Source: Bifidobacterium tsurumiense (GTDB lineage Bacteria > Actinomycetota > Actinomycetes > Actinomycetales > Bifidobacteriaceae). From it: 64,000 nucleotides of DNA. The position numbers were made by a program, and so were the translations under genes. Every line of letters begins with the position of its first letter. Within the stretch, counting starts at the first letter, position 1. The stretch lies in contig NZ_JGZU01000004.1 in assembly GCF_000741765.1 (NCBI RefSeq), positions 1-64,000 of the forward strand, given 5' to 3'. Under the pieces are notes generated by a model. It saw only the letters and a program-made list of their open reading frames with translations, was not told the DNA's origin and ran no database searches. Shown here one piece after another: positions 1-8,497 of the stretch.

Positions 1-209
1 CCACCAACGCACCGAACATCCCGAACCCGCATCCTGGACTGGTGGAAAACGCGTTCACCGACCAGAAAATCGAGGAACTCCACAGGCTGGCATGGGAAAG
101 GAGCCCCCAAGGCGCATACGAAACGTTCGGCATACCCAACCGATACGGAACCGGCATCGACTGGAACGAATTCCACACCAGCACCAGATACCCAAACGCC
201 ACCGAATAA
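1..209 (+). CDS. 3' end of an unrecognised protein gene (partial)
   Basis: An open frame runs from the window edge (codons in phase with position 3) to a TAA at 207-209, giving about 68 residues. The visible tail contains ENAFTDQKIEELHRLAW and, further on, GIPNRYGTGIDWNEFH, rich in aromatic and charged residues, with no membrane segment. I do not recognise a family. The start lies outside the window. The gene points towards the 3' end of a tRNA gene 118 bases away, a position where integrated elements often end, but no integrase or attachment repeat is visible, so mobile origin is only a possibility. Confidence 0.5.
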   Translation, partial: TNAPNIPNPHPGLVENAFTDQKIEELHRLAWERSPQGAYETFGIPNRYGTGIDWNEFHTSTRYPNATE

Positions 210-291
210 AACCACCACCAGACACACAATTTGGCCTATAACCCAGAATTTGTCCAAATCCGCATTCTAGCGTAGGACAAGAGGAAAATAA

Positions 292-323
292 AAAGCCTAG
301 AAACCGCATGATTTCTAGGCTTT
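292..323 (-). terminator. terminator of tRNA-fMet
   Basis: A perfect 12-bp stem (292-303 with 312-323) encloses an 8-base loop. On the minus strand it follows the tRNA 3' end within 4 bases and is followed by a T-rich run (TTTTATTTT), as expected for an intrinsic terminator. Confidence 0.85.
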
Positions 324-326
324 GAT

Positions 327-403
327 TGGTAGCGGGGCATGGATTTGAACCATGGACCTCTGGGTTATGAGCCCAGCGAGCTACCGAGCTGCTCCACCCC
401 GCG
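327..403 (-). tRNA. initiator tRNA-Met (anticodon CAT)
   Basis: The reverse complement folds as a complete 77-nt cloverleaf with encoded CCA. The anticodon loop reads CTCATAA. The acceptor stem starts CGCGGGG and its first base is unpaired with position 72 (C versus T), and three G-C pairs flank the anticodon loop. Both are hallmarks of the initiator rather than the elongator. The T loop reads TTCAAATC. It serves translation initiation after formylation. Confidence 0.95.
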
Positions 404-428
404 TCGGCTGTTCCAGACAGCTCTATAT

Positions 429-457
429 AGAGTAGAGCGGTGATATGAGATTGTCAA
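429..457 (-). promoter_or_regulatory. promoter of tRNA-fMet
   Basis: On the minus strand a consensus -35 TTGACA (452-457) lies 17 bases before TACTCT (429-434), about 25 bases upstream of the tRNA. The spacing is optimal for a housekeeping sigma factor. Confidence 0.7.
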
Positions 458-606
458 ACCGAAACGCCGTTTTGCTCTGAGTAAATCGCCCAGTTTCAGA
501 TATTAAGCCGGCGAGGACCTCATAACTCGCGTTATTTAGCCCACGCCGACTTGTCCTTCCAACCAGCACGAATACTGATTACCTGATATCGACTATTGAT
601 GATTAC

Positions 607-3600
607 CTATTGCCGGCGCCTCCATTCCATAGCCAAGATAGCGGCGACCAAGGCGAAGATTCCCAGAACCACAACGGATGCAATCTCGGATCCAGTAGCT
701 GCCAAACGTCGTTGCGTTGCAACCTTCTTCTCCTTTGGTTCATTGTGCGAAAGATTTCGGTCGGAACCCGAAACACGGCCCTCGTTATCGACATTGGCAT
801 CACTGCCATTGCCGACATCGCCGCCGTCTTTCCCGTCATTGTCGCCGTTATCATCACCGCCACCGTTATTGACGCCGTCACCTTCAGACGGTTCGTCGGG
901 GGTTTCTGACGGATCAGGCGTATTCCCAGGCTCGTTCGCGATCATCACCACCGGCGCGTACACCACATCCACGGCATGGGTATCATCCAACAGATATCGC
1001 ACTGTGAACGAATCCTCACCGCGCTGAGCATCCTCAGATGCCACATAGTGAACCGAGGCTAGGCGCACCTGCCCTTGCGAAGGCACTGATATCACCTCCC
1101 TGCTTCGGGCTCCTACAACTTCCTGTGGCTCATTAAAAGCGATTTCCTCACCCGGCTTGAGTTCTTTACGAAGATACTCATATCCGACTGTAGAAGCGTC
1201 GATTGCCTTTACTTCCAGTTCCGGTTCTTGAGGATCGGGATCGGTATGATTTGCGGTCACCGTGATCGTCATGCTGCCGCCAGTAGTAGGATCGTCAACC
1301 GATGTGGCGAAGATGATAACCTGACCCGCACTTACCGCATGCACTTTGCCGTTTGCATCAACCGTGGCGATCTCTTCATTTGAAGAAGACCAAGTCACTT
1401 CTTGGTTCGTGGCATCGTTTGGAGTCACCGTTGCAGTCAGGGTCATATCCTCTCCTGCAGTGATCTGCGCAGCTCCGTCCACAGAAACCGATTCAACATT
1501 GATCTTTTCCGGCACGGACTTCTTCACGATGTCATACCGCTCACCAGCCGTGGTATCGAAGGTGATGAGTTTGTCACCGCGCGAGTTACTGACGACGGTA
1601 TATTCGACACCTTCTCCATCATGCTTGACTTCATACGAATCAGCATCGCCCTCGGTAAGCTTGACCGCAGCCTTGTTGCCCTTGTTGGACACAAGCGAAA
1701 CCGTGTCGATGGAGCCTTCAGACCACGAGATGCTTGTGGTGAAGTTCCCACGTGCCACAAGTCCATCCACACTTCCCTGCTTCCAAGCGTCCGGAAGCGC
1801 CGGAAGAATATTGGTGTAATTTGCGTATTGCACGCCGTCGGTATCCGTGAAAGTGGAATTCGACTGCAGCAGCATCTCATTGACGCCTGAGGTATTGCCA
1901 AAGTTGCCATCAATCTGGAATGGCGGATGGACATCAAAGAGATTGGGATACATCGCTCCGCTCAGTTGGAGTTTGATGAGCTTATACGCATGGTTGCCAT
2001 CACCCGTACGCGCCCAGGCATTGATACGCTGACCCACACCCCAACCAGTGGCATCATCGCCGCGGTTGGTCATAGAAACCTTGGCTGCATCCATAAAGGT
2101 CGGGTCATCGATGGTGATCAGATCACCGGGGAACAAACCGAGCAGATGCGACATATGACGATGCCTCATCTCATACCCTGGGATGTTGCTGCCATCAGTC
2201 TTCTTGCCCAGTTTGCCTTCAAAATACCATTCCTTGATCTGCCCATCGGCACCGACCTCGATCGGCTTGAGCAAGGATTGCGCACAGGACCAAGAACGAT
2301 TTGCGTTGGCAACAGAGAATGAACCGCTATCCGTTGTTGCCCAGTTATCCGCAGAGCATCCTTCCAGATTGCCGACGAGATCCTCATCTACTCCAAGTGC
2401 CTGTGCAGATTCGATAGCGTCGTTGAGCATCTGCCAAACCAGCGAGCTTTCATAGGTATTGCCATCGGTGCCCTGAGGACCATGTTCCGGAGAATATGCC
2501 ACACCGGTGGTCAGTCGTGCGCTGCCGTCAGCCGCCAATGCCGAAGCCTTGTGCAACATATAGGAAACATAGAAATGAGATTCCTCTTTGAGTAGCGGAT
2601 ATACATCATTGCGTAGCTGTTCGAGGTCTCCTGAATATTCGTATGCCTCGTAAACATTCTGCAATAGCCACGGCACAGCGGCAGGACTCCAACCCCAGGA
2701 GAACGCAAAGCCGGGAGCCGTCCAGCCATACGCCGTGTTCTCGGTATGGGCCATGAAGCCTTCACCCTCACCGATGGGCGTTCCTTCCGCGGTGCTTGCA
2801 CCGGCATAAGTCTTGGCGGTAACACGTCCAGGCTCCACCAATCCCTTTGCATACCCAATGAGTGGTTCAGCAAGTTGCGCCATACTGCCCGAATATGTCG
2901 GCCAGTAGTTCATCTGCAAATTGACATTCATATGGAAATCCGAACCCCACGGAGCACGACCATGAGCCCTGTCTCCGGAAATGGACGACCAGATGCCCTG
3001 CAGATTTGAAGGCAGTTGGCTGTTCTCGCGCGACGAACCAATGGTGAGATAACGACCATACTGGTAGACGGTGGTTTCCAGTAGGCGCTGTTGAGCCACA
3101 CTCGCGCTGCCATTCGCATATTTCTCTACCAACTTGTCAGTGGCCAATTCATTCGAGGCTTGTGCAGCGGCTTGACCCAGATCAAGATGGACGCGGTCAT
3201 ACAAGCCTCGATGATCGGCGACATGCGCCGCATTGAGGGACTTATATCCCTTATTTGCGGCAGCCTGCACCACATCGCCGACTCGAGCGTCGACATCATC
3301 CGCCGATTCACCGGTGCGGTATTGGGGATAGACTTCCTTGTAATCGGTTGCCGCAGCAACGTAAAGCGTCACAACCGTGGCATCGCTCACCACCAAGGAT
3401 GTGCCATCCGCGCTTACCCCAACGGTTCCCGAATCCACAACGGCCTTGATTTGGGAGTTGTATACCAATCCGTTATTACCCAAAGCGCCTTTCACGGTCA
3501 AGGTATCTCCATGCACAGTAGACATTTCACCCGTCTTGCTGAAGCTGGCATTGGTTTTCAGCCCAATGGTGAGATTGAGCTTTCCGGTATCGCTTGCGGC

Positions 3601-5232
3601 GAGGCGAGACACCATCACATTGTCAGGATTGGATACGAAGAATTCACGGGAGTAATCCACGCCATCATGGCGGAAAGAAACATGCGCTTTGCCTGTTGAA
3701 AGATCCAGATCACGAATGTAATTGTCGTAGGTTGCGTCGTTGCCGAAGCCATAGTCGATGGTGACATTGCCCCAGTTCTGGTATGCGCCCTGCTCATTGG
3801 CATTCTCCCCGCCGGTGAGGTTGCCGGGATTGACCGTTTCCTTACCGGATTCCAATTGCTTGTTAAGCTCTCGCAACGTTGCCCCGTCACGACCCTTGGA
3901 CTGGTTGTTACCACCGTTATATGTCGCAGTGCTGCCGGGACCACCTGTCCACAGGGTTTCTTCATTCAGGGTTATGCGTTCCGTACCCACTTCGCCCCAG
4001 ATCGTTCCGCCCAATTTTCCATTGCCTATGGGAAGCGTGGTCTGCTGCCACCTATTATTGTCTTCTTCCCTCACCGCTGCAGGTGCGCCTGAGCCCAGGC
4101 GCATATCGGTCTGAGAAGCCGGCTGGGCGTACCACATGCGGTCATCCGATGTGATATCTTCGCTATCTTCAGTCGACTCGTCGCCGGCGACATACACCAT
4201 AAATGTTGCGCTAATAGTCGGGTCATCGTTATCTTGCACGGTGATGGGGTGAGCGCCCACATCATTGGTGTCATAATCCGTCCCACTCAGTGTGTACTGA
4301 TCAGCGTTCAAAACGGTTTTCACCCCATCACTGGTGCTGACACGAGTAACAGTCAAGCCCTGAGATTGGAACGACTCCCCTTGACGATATCTTGTCTTCG
4401 TCGGGGCACCAATTTCCAAGGAGTAAGGCTTCGCCGCTTCTTGCACAATCAACTGAGGTGCCATTGAAGCTTCGGCACCGGAAAGGTTGGACGCACCTTC
4501 GGAGCTTGCGAACCGAACGTCGATATGTTTGCTTTCCCCCATTGCCAGGGTAAGGCTCTTGCGTCCTTGCTCCATCTGATTTTTGACTATGTCGGTCACA
4601 TCCACATCGACTGTAGTGGCTGATGACACGGTCATGTTGTCGCCGTATTTCGTCAAACCGACAATAAATTCATTGGATCGGGCCACCTGTCGTCCATCGG
4701 TGGCATCAAATCGAGGTCTGGTTCTCCATGTGGCAGTATTCGGCGCACATGAATCTGCATCATTGGTGCATTGGGTATCATCCACTGCAGTGATGACTAT
4801 GCTGTCCGTGCGTTGCTCATCCGTGCTGGTTCTGCCCGCATACCCCAAATACGACAGTCGCAATGTTGCTGAAACAGGTGTTGAATCGTAGCGAGACAGA
4901 TCAAAGGAGAGCAACCCCATCTTTGCGTCAGTACCGTCATTGGTATCGGTCGATTCGAACGCCTCCCCGAATTCGCCATATCCTTGAGGCTGCAGAGCAC
5001 CGATATATGACTTCGCAGCATTGTCTTGATTCTTTTCATTCTTCCATGACTGGAGAGTAGTATCCGCAGACACCAATATCGAAGAGGTATTCCCAACTAT
5101 TGTTTCGGTGTCAGCAGCACCGGCGACTGTCGCCGACGACAAGGTCACCGCAGCCAACATGCCTATTGAGGCACCGACTGCCACCCATGAACGGGCTATT
5201 GCAAATCCACCCGTCCCCGTAATCATTCTCAT
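607..5232 (-). CDS. afcA: wall-anchored GH95 1,2-alpha-L-fucosidase
   Basis: About 1541 residues. It is predicted to release terminal alpha-1,2-linked fucose from host H-antigen glycans or 2'-fucosyllactose at the cell surface, by inversion. Order: signal peptide (to about residue 40, AGAADTET), a carbohydrate-binding-like region with a DNRLRE-type look, an Ig-like domain near 285-365, the GH95 module from about 375 to 1200 beginning MWYAQPA, a Big_2 repeat, an acidic Gly/Asp/Asn-rich spacer, then a sortase-like LAATG with a hydrophobic helix and RRR tail. Catalytic candidates match the B. bifidum AfcA pattern: N769 and N771 (HMNVNLQMNYW), E916 (SPEHGP), D1108 (QIDGNFG), with similar spacing. 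ATG at 5232 was chosen because CAAGGA stands 8 bases upstream. The symbol is by similarity to the B. bifidum enzyme. The preceding gene on the same strand is another wall-anchored protein, 630 bases upstream. Confidence 0.92.
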   Translation of the reverse strand: MRMITGTGGFAIARSWVAVGASIGMLAAVTLSSATVAGAADTETIVGNTSSILVSADTTLQSWKNEKNQDNAAKSYIGALQPQGYGEFGEAFESTDTNDGTDAKMGLLSFDLSRYDSTPVSATLRLSYLGYAGRTSTDEQRTDSIVITAVDDTQCTNDADSCAPNTATWRTRPRFDATDGRQVARSNEFIVGLTKYGDNMTVSSATTVDVDVTDIVKNQMEQGRKSLTLAMGESKHIDVRFASSEGASNLSGAEASMAPQLIVQEAAKPYSLEIGAPTKTRYRQGESFQSQGLTVTRVSTSDGVKTVLNADQYTLSGTDYDTNDVGAHPITVQDNDDPTISATFMVYVAGDESTEDSEDITSDDRMWYAQPASQTDMRLGSGAPAAVREEDNNRWQQTTLPIGNGKLGGTIWGEVGTERITLNEETLWTGGPGSTATYNGGNNQSKGRDGATLRELNKQLESGKETVNPGNLTGGENANEQGAYQNWGNVTIDYGFGNDATYDNYIRDLDLSTGKAHVSFRHDGVDYSREFFVSNPDNVMVSRLAASDTGKLNLTIGLKTNASFSKTGEMSTVHGDTLTVKGALGNNGLVYNSQIKAVVDSGTVGVSADGTSLVVSDATVVTLYVAAATDYKEVYPQYRTGESADDVDARVGDVVQAAANKGYKSLNAAHVADHRGLYDRVHLDLGQAAAQASNELATDKLVEKYANGSASVAQQRLLETTVYQYGRYLTIGSSRENSQLPSNLQGIWSSISGDRAHGRAPWGSDFHMNVNLQMNYWPTYSGSMAQLAEPLIGYAKGLVEPGRVTAKTYAGASTAEGTPIGEGEGFMAHTENTAYGWTAPGFAFSWGWSPAAVPWLLQNVYEAYEYSGDLEQLRNDVYPLLKEESHFYVSYMLHKASALAADGSARLTTGVAYSPEHGPQGTDGNTYESSLVWQMLNDAIESAQALGVDEDLVGNLEGCSADNWATTDSGSFSVANANRSWSCAQSLLKPIEVGADGQIKEWYFEGKLGKKTDGSNIPGYEMRHRHMSHLLGLFPGDLITIDDPTFMDAAKVSMTNRGDDATGWGVGQRINAWARTGDGNHAYKLIKLQLSGAMYPNLFDVHPPFQIDGNFGNTSGVNEMLLQSNSTFTDTDGVQYANYTNILPALPDAWKQGSVDGLVARGNFTTSISWSEGSIDTVSLVSNKGNKAAVKLTEGDADSYEVKHDGEGVEYTVVSNSRGDKLITFDTTAGERYDIVKKSVPEKINVESVSVDGAAQITAGEDMTLTATVTPNDATNQEVTWSSSNEEIATVDANGKVHAVSAGQVIIFATSVDDPTTGGSMTITVTANHTDPDPQEPELEVKAIDASTVGYEYLRKELKPGEEIAFNEPQEVVGARSREVISVPSQGQVRLASVHYVASEDAQRGEDSFTVRYLLDDTHAVDVVYAPVVMIANEPGNTPDPSETPDEPSEGDGVNNGGGDDNGDNDGKDGGDVGNGSDANVDNEGRVSGSDRNLSHNEPKEKKVATQRRLAATGSEIASVVVLGIFALVAAILAMEWRRRQ

Positions 5233-5340
5233 ACTCTGGCTCCTTGAATGTGATGACGCCACGGGAATCCGCACCGCCAAGGATGCAACACTGCATCATC
5301 GTGTTCGCGGTCGTCATCGACCACCAACAATCAGAGTAAT

Positions 5341-5355
5341 GTTAGCACACCTAAC
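5341..5355. promoter_or_regulatory. candidate operator upstream of the fucosidase gene
   Basis: GTTAG-N5-CTAAC is a perfect interrupted palindrome about 110 bases upstream of the fucosidase start, in an AT-rich stretch that also holds the palindrome ACTTAAGT. It loosely recalls DtxR/IdeR boxes but the centre spacing does not match. The regulator is unknown. Confidence 0.35.
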
Positions 5356-5806
5356 TTAATGACTTAGAATGATTACTCGAGTGAACTTAAGTATTGAAAT
5401 CGGCAACTATCTTTGTTATTTCAGCGTTTTATGCAGTAAGCACCCGATAATTTACAAGCTTTTCCATTTGGATATTTTGATATCAATATGTGATATCAAG
5501 GGATTTGATTCACTTACCTTCCTATCACTTTGTCACTGTTCTTTCTGCATTGACAGTGCCTGAGCAGACGATTGTTCACCAGACTTCCGCGCACCGACTC
5601 GGCCAATCCAGAATTCGCAGCCCATCCATTCAACCATCCCTCCATCCAGCAAACCACCCCTCTATCCAGACTCATAGCAGTCTGAACATCCAGCGTCCCG
5701 GCTCCGACACAAGCAAACTACCTTTCCGTCCCTCATCACGAAAGCTTCTGTCTTGAGGTTTTGCCATCTCCGCCTAAAGCTGAAACTCAACCAATACATA
5801 CATAGA
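5356..5806. other. AT-rich intergenic stretch without a gene
   Basis: This lies between the fucosidase control region and the end of the next surface-protein gene. Open frames here (for example 5369-5563 and 5490-5756 on the plus strand) lack ribosome-binding sites and recognisable domains. Nothing further is seen apart from short C/T-rich runs near 5620-5700. Confidence 0.6.
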
Positions 5807-5845
5807 CAGTGCGCACGAATGGAAGCACAAATATTGCGCGCACTG
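5807..5845 (-). terminator. possible terminator of the surface-protein gene
   Basis: An 8-bp perfect stem (CAGTGCGC at 5807-5814 with GCGCACTG at 5838-5845) lies 18 bases past the minus-strand gene end. The loop is 23 bases and no clear U-tract follows, so termination efficiency is uncertain. Confidence 0.4.
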
Positions 5846-5862
5846 CCTAAAACCGCACAGCC

Positions 5863-8121
5863 TTACCGGCTCTTCAAGCTTTGCCTTCGTCGGAGCAGGC
5901 AATTGGCGGCAAGTCCCGTCCCGAGCGCGCCAAGACCGAGCACTAGCGGAAGAAACAGAGAAACTCCGGTTTTCGCCAAGGGGGCCGGCTCTTCTTTTTC
6001 TTCTTGTTCCTTCTCGTCAACCACGACCTGCTCCCCATCGACCCCGAGTTCATGATCGGCGAGCACATCACCCTCAGACGACCACAGCGTTGCCTTCCAA
6101 TACACAATCCCCGGTGAATCCGCTTGCACTTCGGGAGAGTCCACACGAGCCCGTCCACTAGTGCAATCAACATCCACCCTTGCCTCATCCAGCAACTTCT
6201 CATTCATTCCCGGAATCGCACCCTCCTCAACAGGTTGGTACGCGCTGAAGGTCACATACGAACCCGTGTCACATGACCCGGTAATCGTGGCCGTATCTTT
6301 GAAAGGCTCCCCCACAAACACTTTGTCCCGATTGACTTGCGTCACTATGCTCGGCTTTCGAGGTGACTCGACACCCACCACTCTGGTACGCTCCCAAGCA
6401 TCGTTATAGGCGCTGGAAGCCGGCATCACCCGGTCATCCCCTGCAAATTTCCATACGAACACATACCAACCGGGAGTTTCCGCCACAATATGCACGGGCT
6501 CTCCGGAAAGATCCGGCACACCTCCGCCCACTCGTATGACGCCGTTGACCGCAGCATAGCGCCACGTTCCCAAAAGGCGATGATGTTCGTCTTCCTGCGG
6601 CTCTTCGATGATTTCAGGTCGATACTTGGCATCATTGCTTGGGGCAGCAGCATCACCCGACCACCACACGCTTACTTGTGACTCAGCATTGTCTGCTTCA
6701 AATCCAAACCGCGCATCACCCAGGAATGAGCCATGGTCATCTGGAAAACCCGACACAGTAATGGTGTCGCTTAATTCAGAACCAACGACTGCACTGTGTT
6801 CGGTAACCGAGGAATAAACTTTCACCCTATTGCGATTGACATTGGTTTCCGAGACCTCCATCAGCGGACTCACCACATCCTTGAGCACATATTGCTTTGC
6901 CTGCTCACTGAGTCGTTCACGGTCAAAAGCCCAGACCCAGGTGCCGAAGCCTCCGGATTCCGGAGCACGATACACTTGTTTGCCATCCTGCTGAGTCGTT
7001 GCAGTCACTTCTACCCGTTGTCCAGGAGCCGTGAACGAAGCCCGACCATACGCCACCGGTCGATAGCCCATGCGTGTCAGCCTTTCCAAGAATGATTGAG
7101 CGCCTTCCCCCGAATTTGGCTCTACCGTCTCGCCCAATTGATGCCTGTCCAATGAGAAATACCAGCCATAGGCCTGCAATTCCAAACCAGGAACCCAATG
7201 ATCTTCAGCGCTTTGCACACCAGAGGTGACGGTGTCCACCACTTCCTCCTCAGCATCATTCACCACATCACGAACCGTTGTGCTCAGCGACGGTTGGAAA
7301 CTTTGCTTGACTGTCATGGTGAGAGCCTCACCACGCGCTTGCTCAGCGGTTGCCGGATGCGCCAAATCCTGGGGGCCCAATACGCGACCCATGGCCATGA
7401 TGTTGTAATCCACAGCAACATTGACCGTTCCATCCCCCGTTGCTTTCCACGAATGCTTGATCACATGATCTTGAGAAACACCGGAAATACGGGATTCGCC
7501 ATTCTCGAATTGCGCCGGCCCTTGCAAAGTCACCGAGTATTCAATGCCGCGTATGACATTTCCTGACGAATTCACCACCGAAACATCGATATTGCCTTCT
7601 CGCAAGCCCTGGGTGAAAGTACTTGAAACCCGACCCTGTGACGGAGCATGCTGCCCAGCCTCATGCCATAATCCATCAACCATTGTCGGCAATTGAGGAT
7701 GCGTCTGCACAATAACCGCCTTGTGCTGAGCCCACACACTGGGATTGGCATCAAAATGATCATGAGCCAAAATGCCAATGGCTGCATGTTTTGCCGGATC
7801 CTGATCGTGCTTGTATCGCTGCATAAGCCAAGCAATCCGCCGTGCAGCATCAGAATCGGGAATGCGCTCGTCGGCACCGTTCACATAGCTCACAGGACCG
7901 CCGGCCTCAACGCAATAGTAATTGTTCCCGTCATTGTCTTTGGCCAACACACCAATATGCAGCACCTCACCATTCACCCGATATTGCAAATACCAGCCGA
8001 TTGTCGGGGCATGAAGCGTCGCAGCCGAAGCCTGCGCAGGCAATATCGCCAAAGTCAGCATCGCTATGACAATAAGTGCTCCCAGCCGAGTTGCACGCTT
8101 GAAAAACCGTACGTCAGTCAT
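5863..8121 (-). CDS. wall-anchored multidomain surface protein
   Basis: About 752 residues, predicted exported and sortase-anchored. There is an N-terminal signal peptide (hydrophobic core LIVIAMLTLAIL, then AQASA), several beta-rich domains, a Lys/Glu-rich spacer (DEKEQEEKEEPAP), then an LPXTG-like LAKTG, a hydrophobic helix and an RRR-containing tail. The first domain has a conserved-looking YYCVEAGG and a later ILAHDHF, reminiscent of thioester-type adhesin domains, but I cannot place the partner glutamine, so this is tentative. Similar multidomain proteins in bifidobacteria are usually called adhesins. The start at 8121 (MTDVRFF) is chosen because GGAAGG ends 6 bases before it. The other ATG at 8127 abuts that site. 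The gene is divergent from glgE. Ligand and function are unknown. Confidence 0.75.
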   Translation of the reverse strand: MTDVRFFKRATRLGALIVIAMLTLAILPAQASAATLHAPTIGWYLQYRVNGEVLHIGVLAKDNDGNNYYCVEAGGPVSYVNGADERIPDSDAARRIAWLMQRYKHDQDPAKHAAIGILAHDHFDANPSVWAQHKAVIVQTHPQLPTMVDGLWHEAGQHAPSQGRVSSTFTQGLREGNIDVSVVNSSGNVIRGIEYSVTLQGPAQFENGESRISGVSQDHVIKHSWKATGDGTVNVAVDYNIMAMGRVLGPQDLAHPATAEQARGEALTMTVKQSFQPSLSTTVRDVVNDAEEEVVDTVTSGVQSAEDHWVPGLELQAYGWYFSLDRHQLGETVEPNSGEGAQSFLERLTRMGYRPVAYGRASFTAPGQRVEVTATTQQDGKQVYRAPESGGFGTWVWAFDRERLSEQAKQYVLKDVVSPLMEVSETNVNRNRVKVYSSVTEHSAVVGSELSDTITVSGFPDDHGSFLGDARFGFEADNAESQVSVWWSGDAAAPSNDAKYRPEIIEEPQEDEHHRLLGTWRYAAVNGVIRVGGGVPDLSGEPVHIVAETPGWYVFVWKFAGDDRVMPASSAYNDAWERTRVVGVESPRKPSIVTQVNRDKVFVGEPFKDTATITGSCDTGSYVTFSAYQPVEEGAIPGMNEKLLDEARVDVDCTSGRARVDSPEVQADSPGIVYWKATLWSSEGDVLADHELGVDGEQVVVDEKEQEEKEEPAPLAKTGVSLFLPLVLGLGALGTGLAANCLLRRRQSLKSR

Positions 8122-8251
8122 GACCATCCTTCCATCATTGAAATCCGCTAACTACGGACAGTGATGAGCCTGTCACACTCGGTCATTTGGTCGACGCGAA
8201 TACCACCTATGTGGTCAGAGGATTGCCCCGACACCTGAGCTCCGCCGCCCC

Positions 8252-8327
8252 ATTGACGCTCCATCTCCTATTTCCATTTCATTTAAGGAGACGGCAAACA
8301 ATGCTTTACAAAAAGCCCATACAATGA
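8252..8327 (+). promoter_or_regulatory. glgE leader with a possible 8-codon leader peptide
   Basis: A -35-like TTGACG (8253-8258) is followed by a weak -10 region, then AAGGAG (8285-8290) placed 10 bases before ATG 8301. That frame codes MLYKKPIQ and stops with TGA at 8325-8327, overlapping the ATG of the longest glgE frame (ATGA at 8324-8327). The layout allows translational coupling, but expression of the leader is unproven. Confidence 0.35.
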
Positions 8328-8497
8328 GAGACATGGAAGTAGTTAGAAGAAAACGCAATATATCAACGAAATCCACAGCATCGGCAGCCAAGTCGACGGT
8401 GACCTCCGATGCCTTAACTTCATCAACCTCACAACCGCCACAACAACATAGCAACGTAAAACCCAGCCAGGTCGGCATCAAGGAGACATCAGCAACC

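Noticed and set aside
327..403. Attachment site in tRNA-fMet
   Set aside because: Only one copy of the tRNA 3' end is in the window and no integrase is present, so this cannot be shown.
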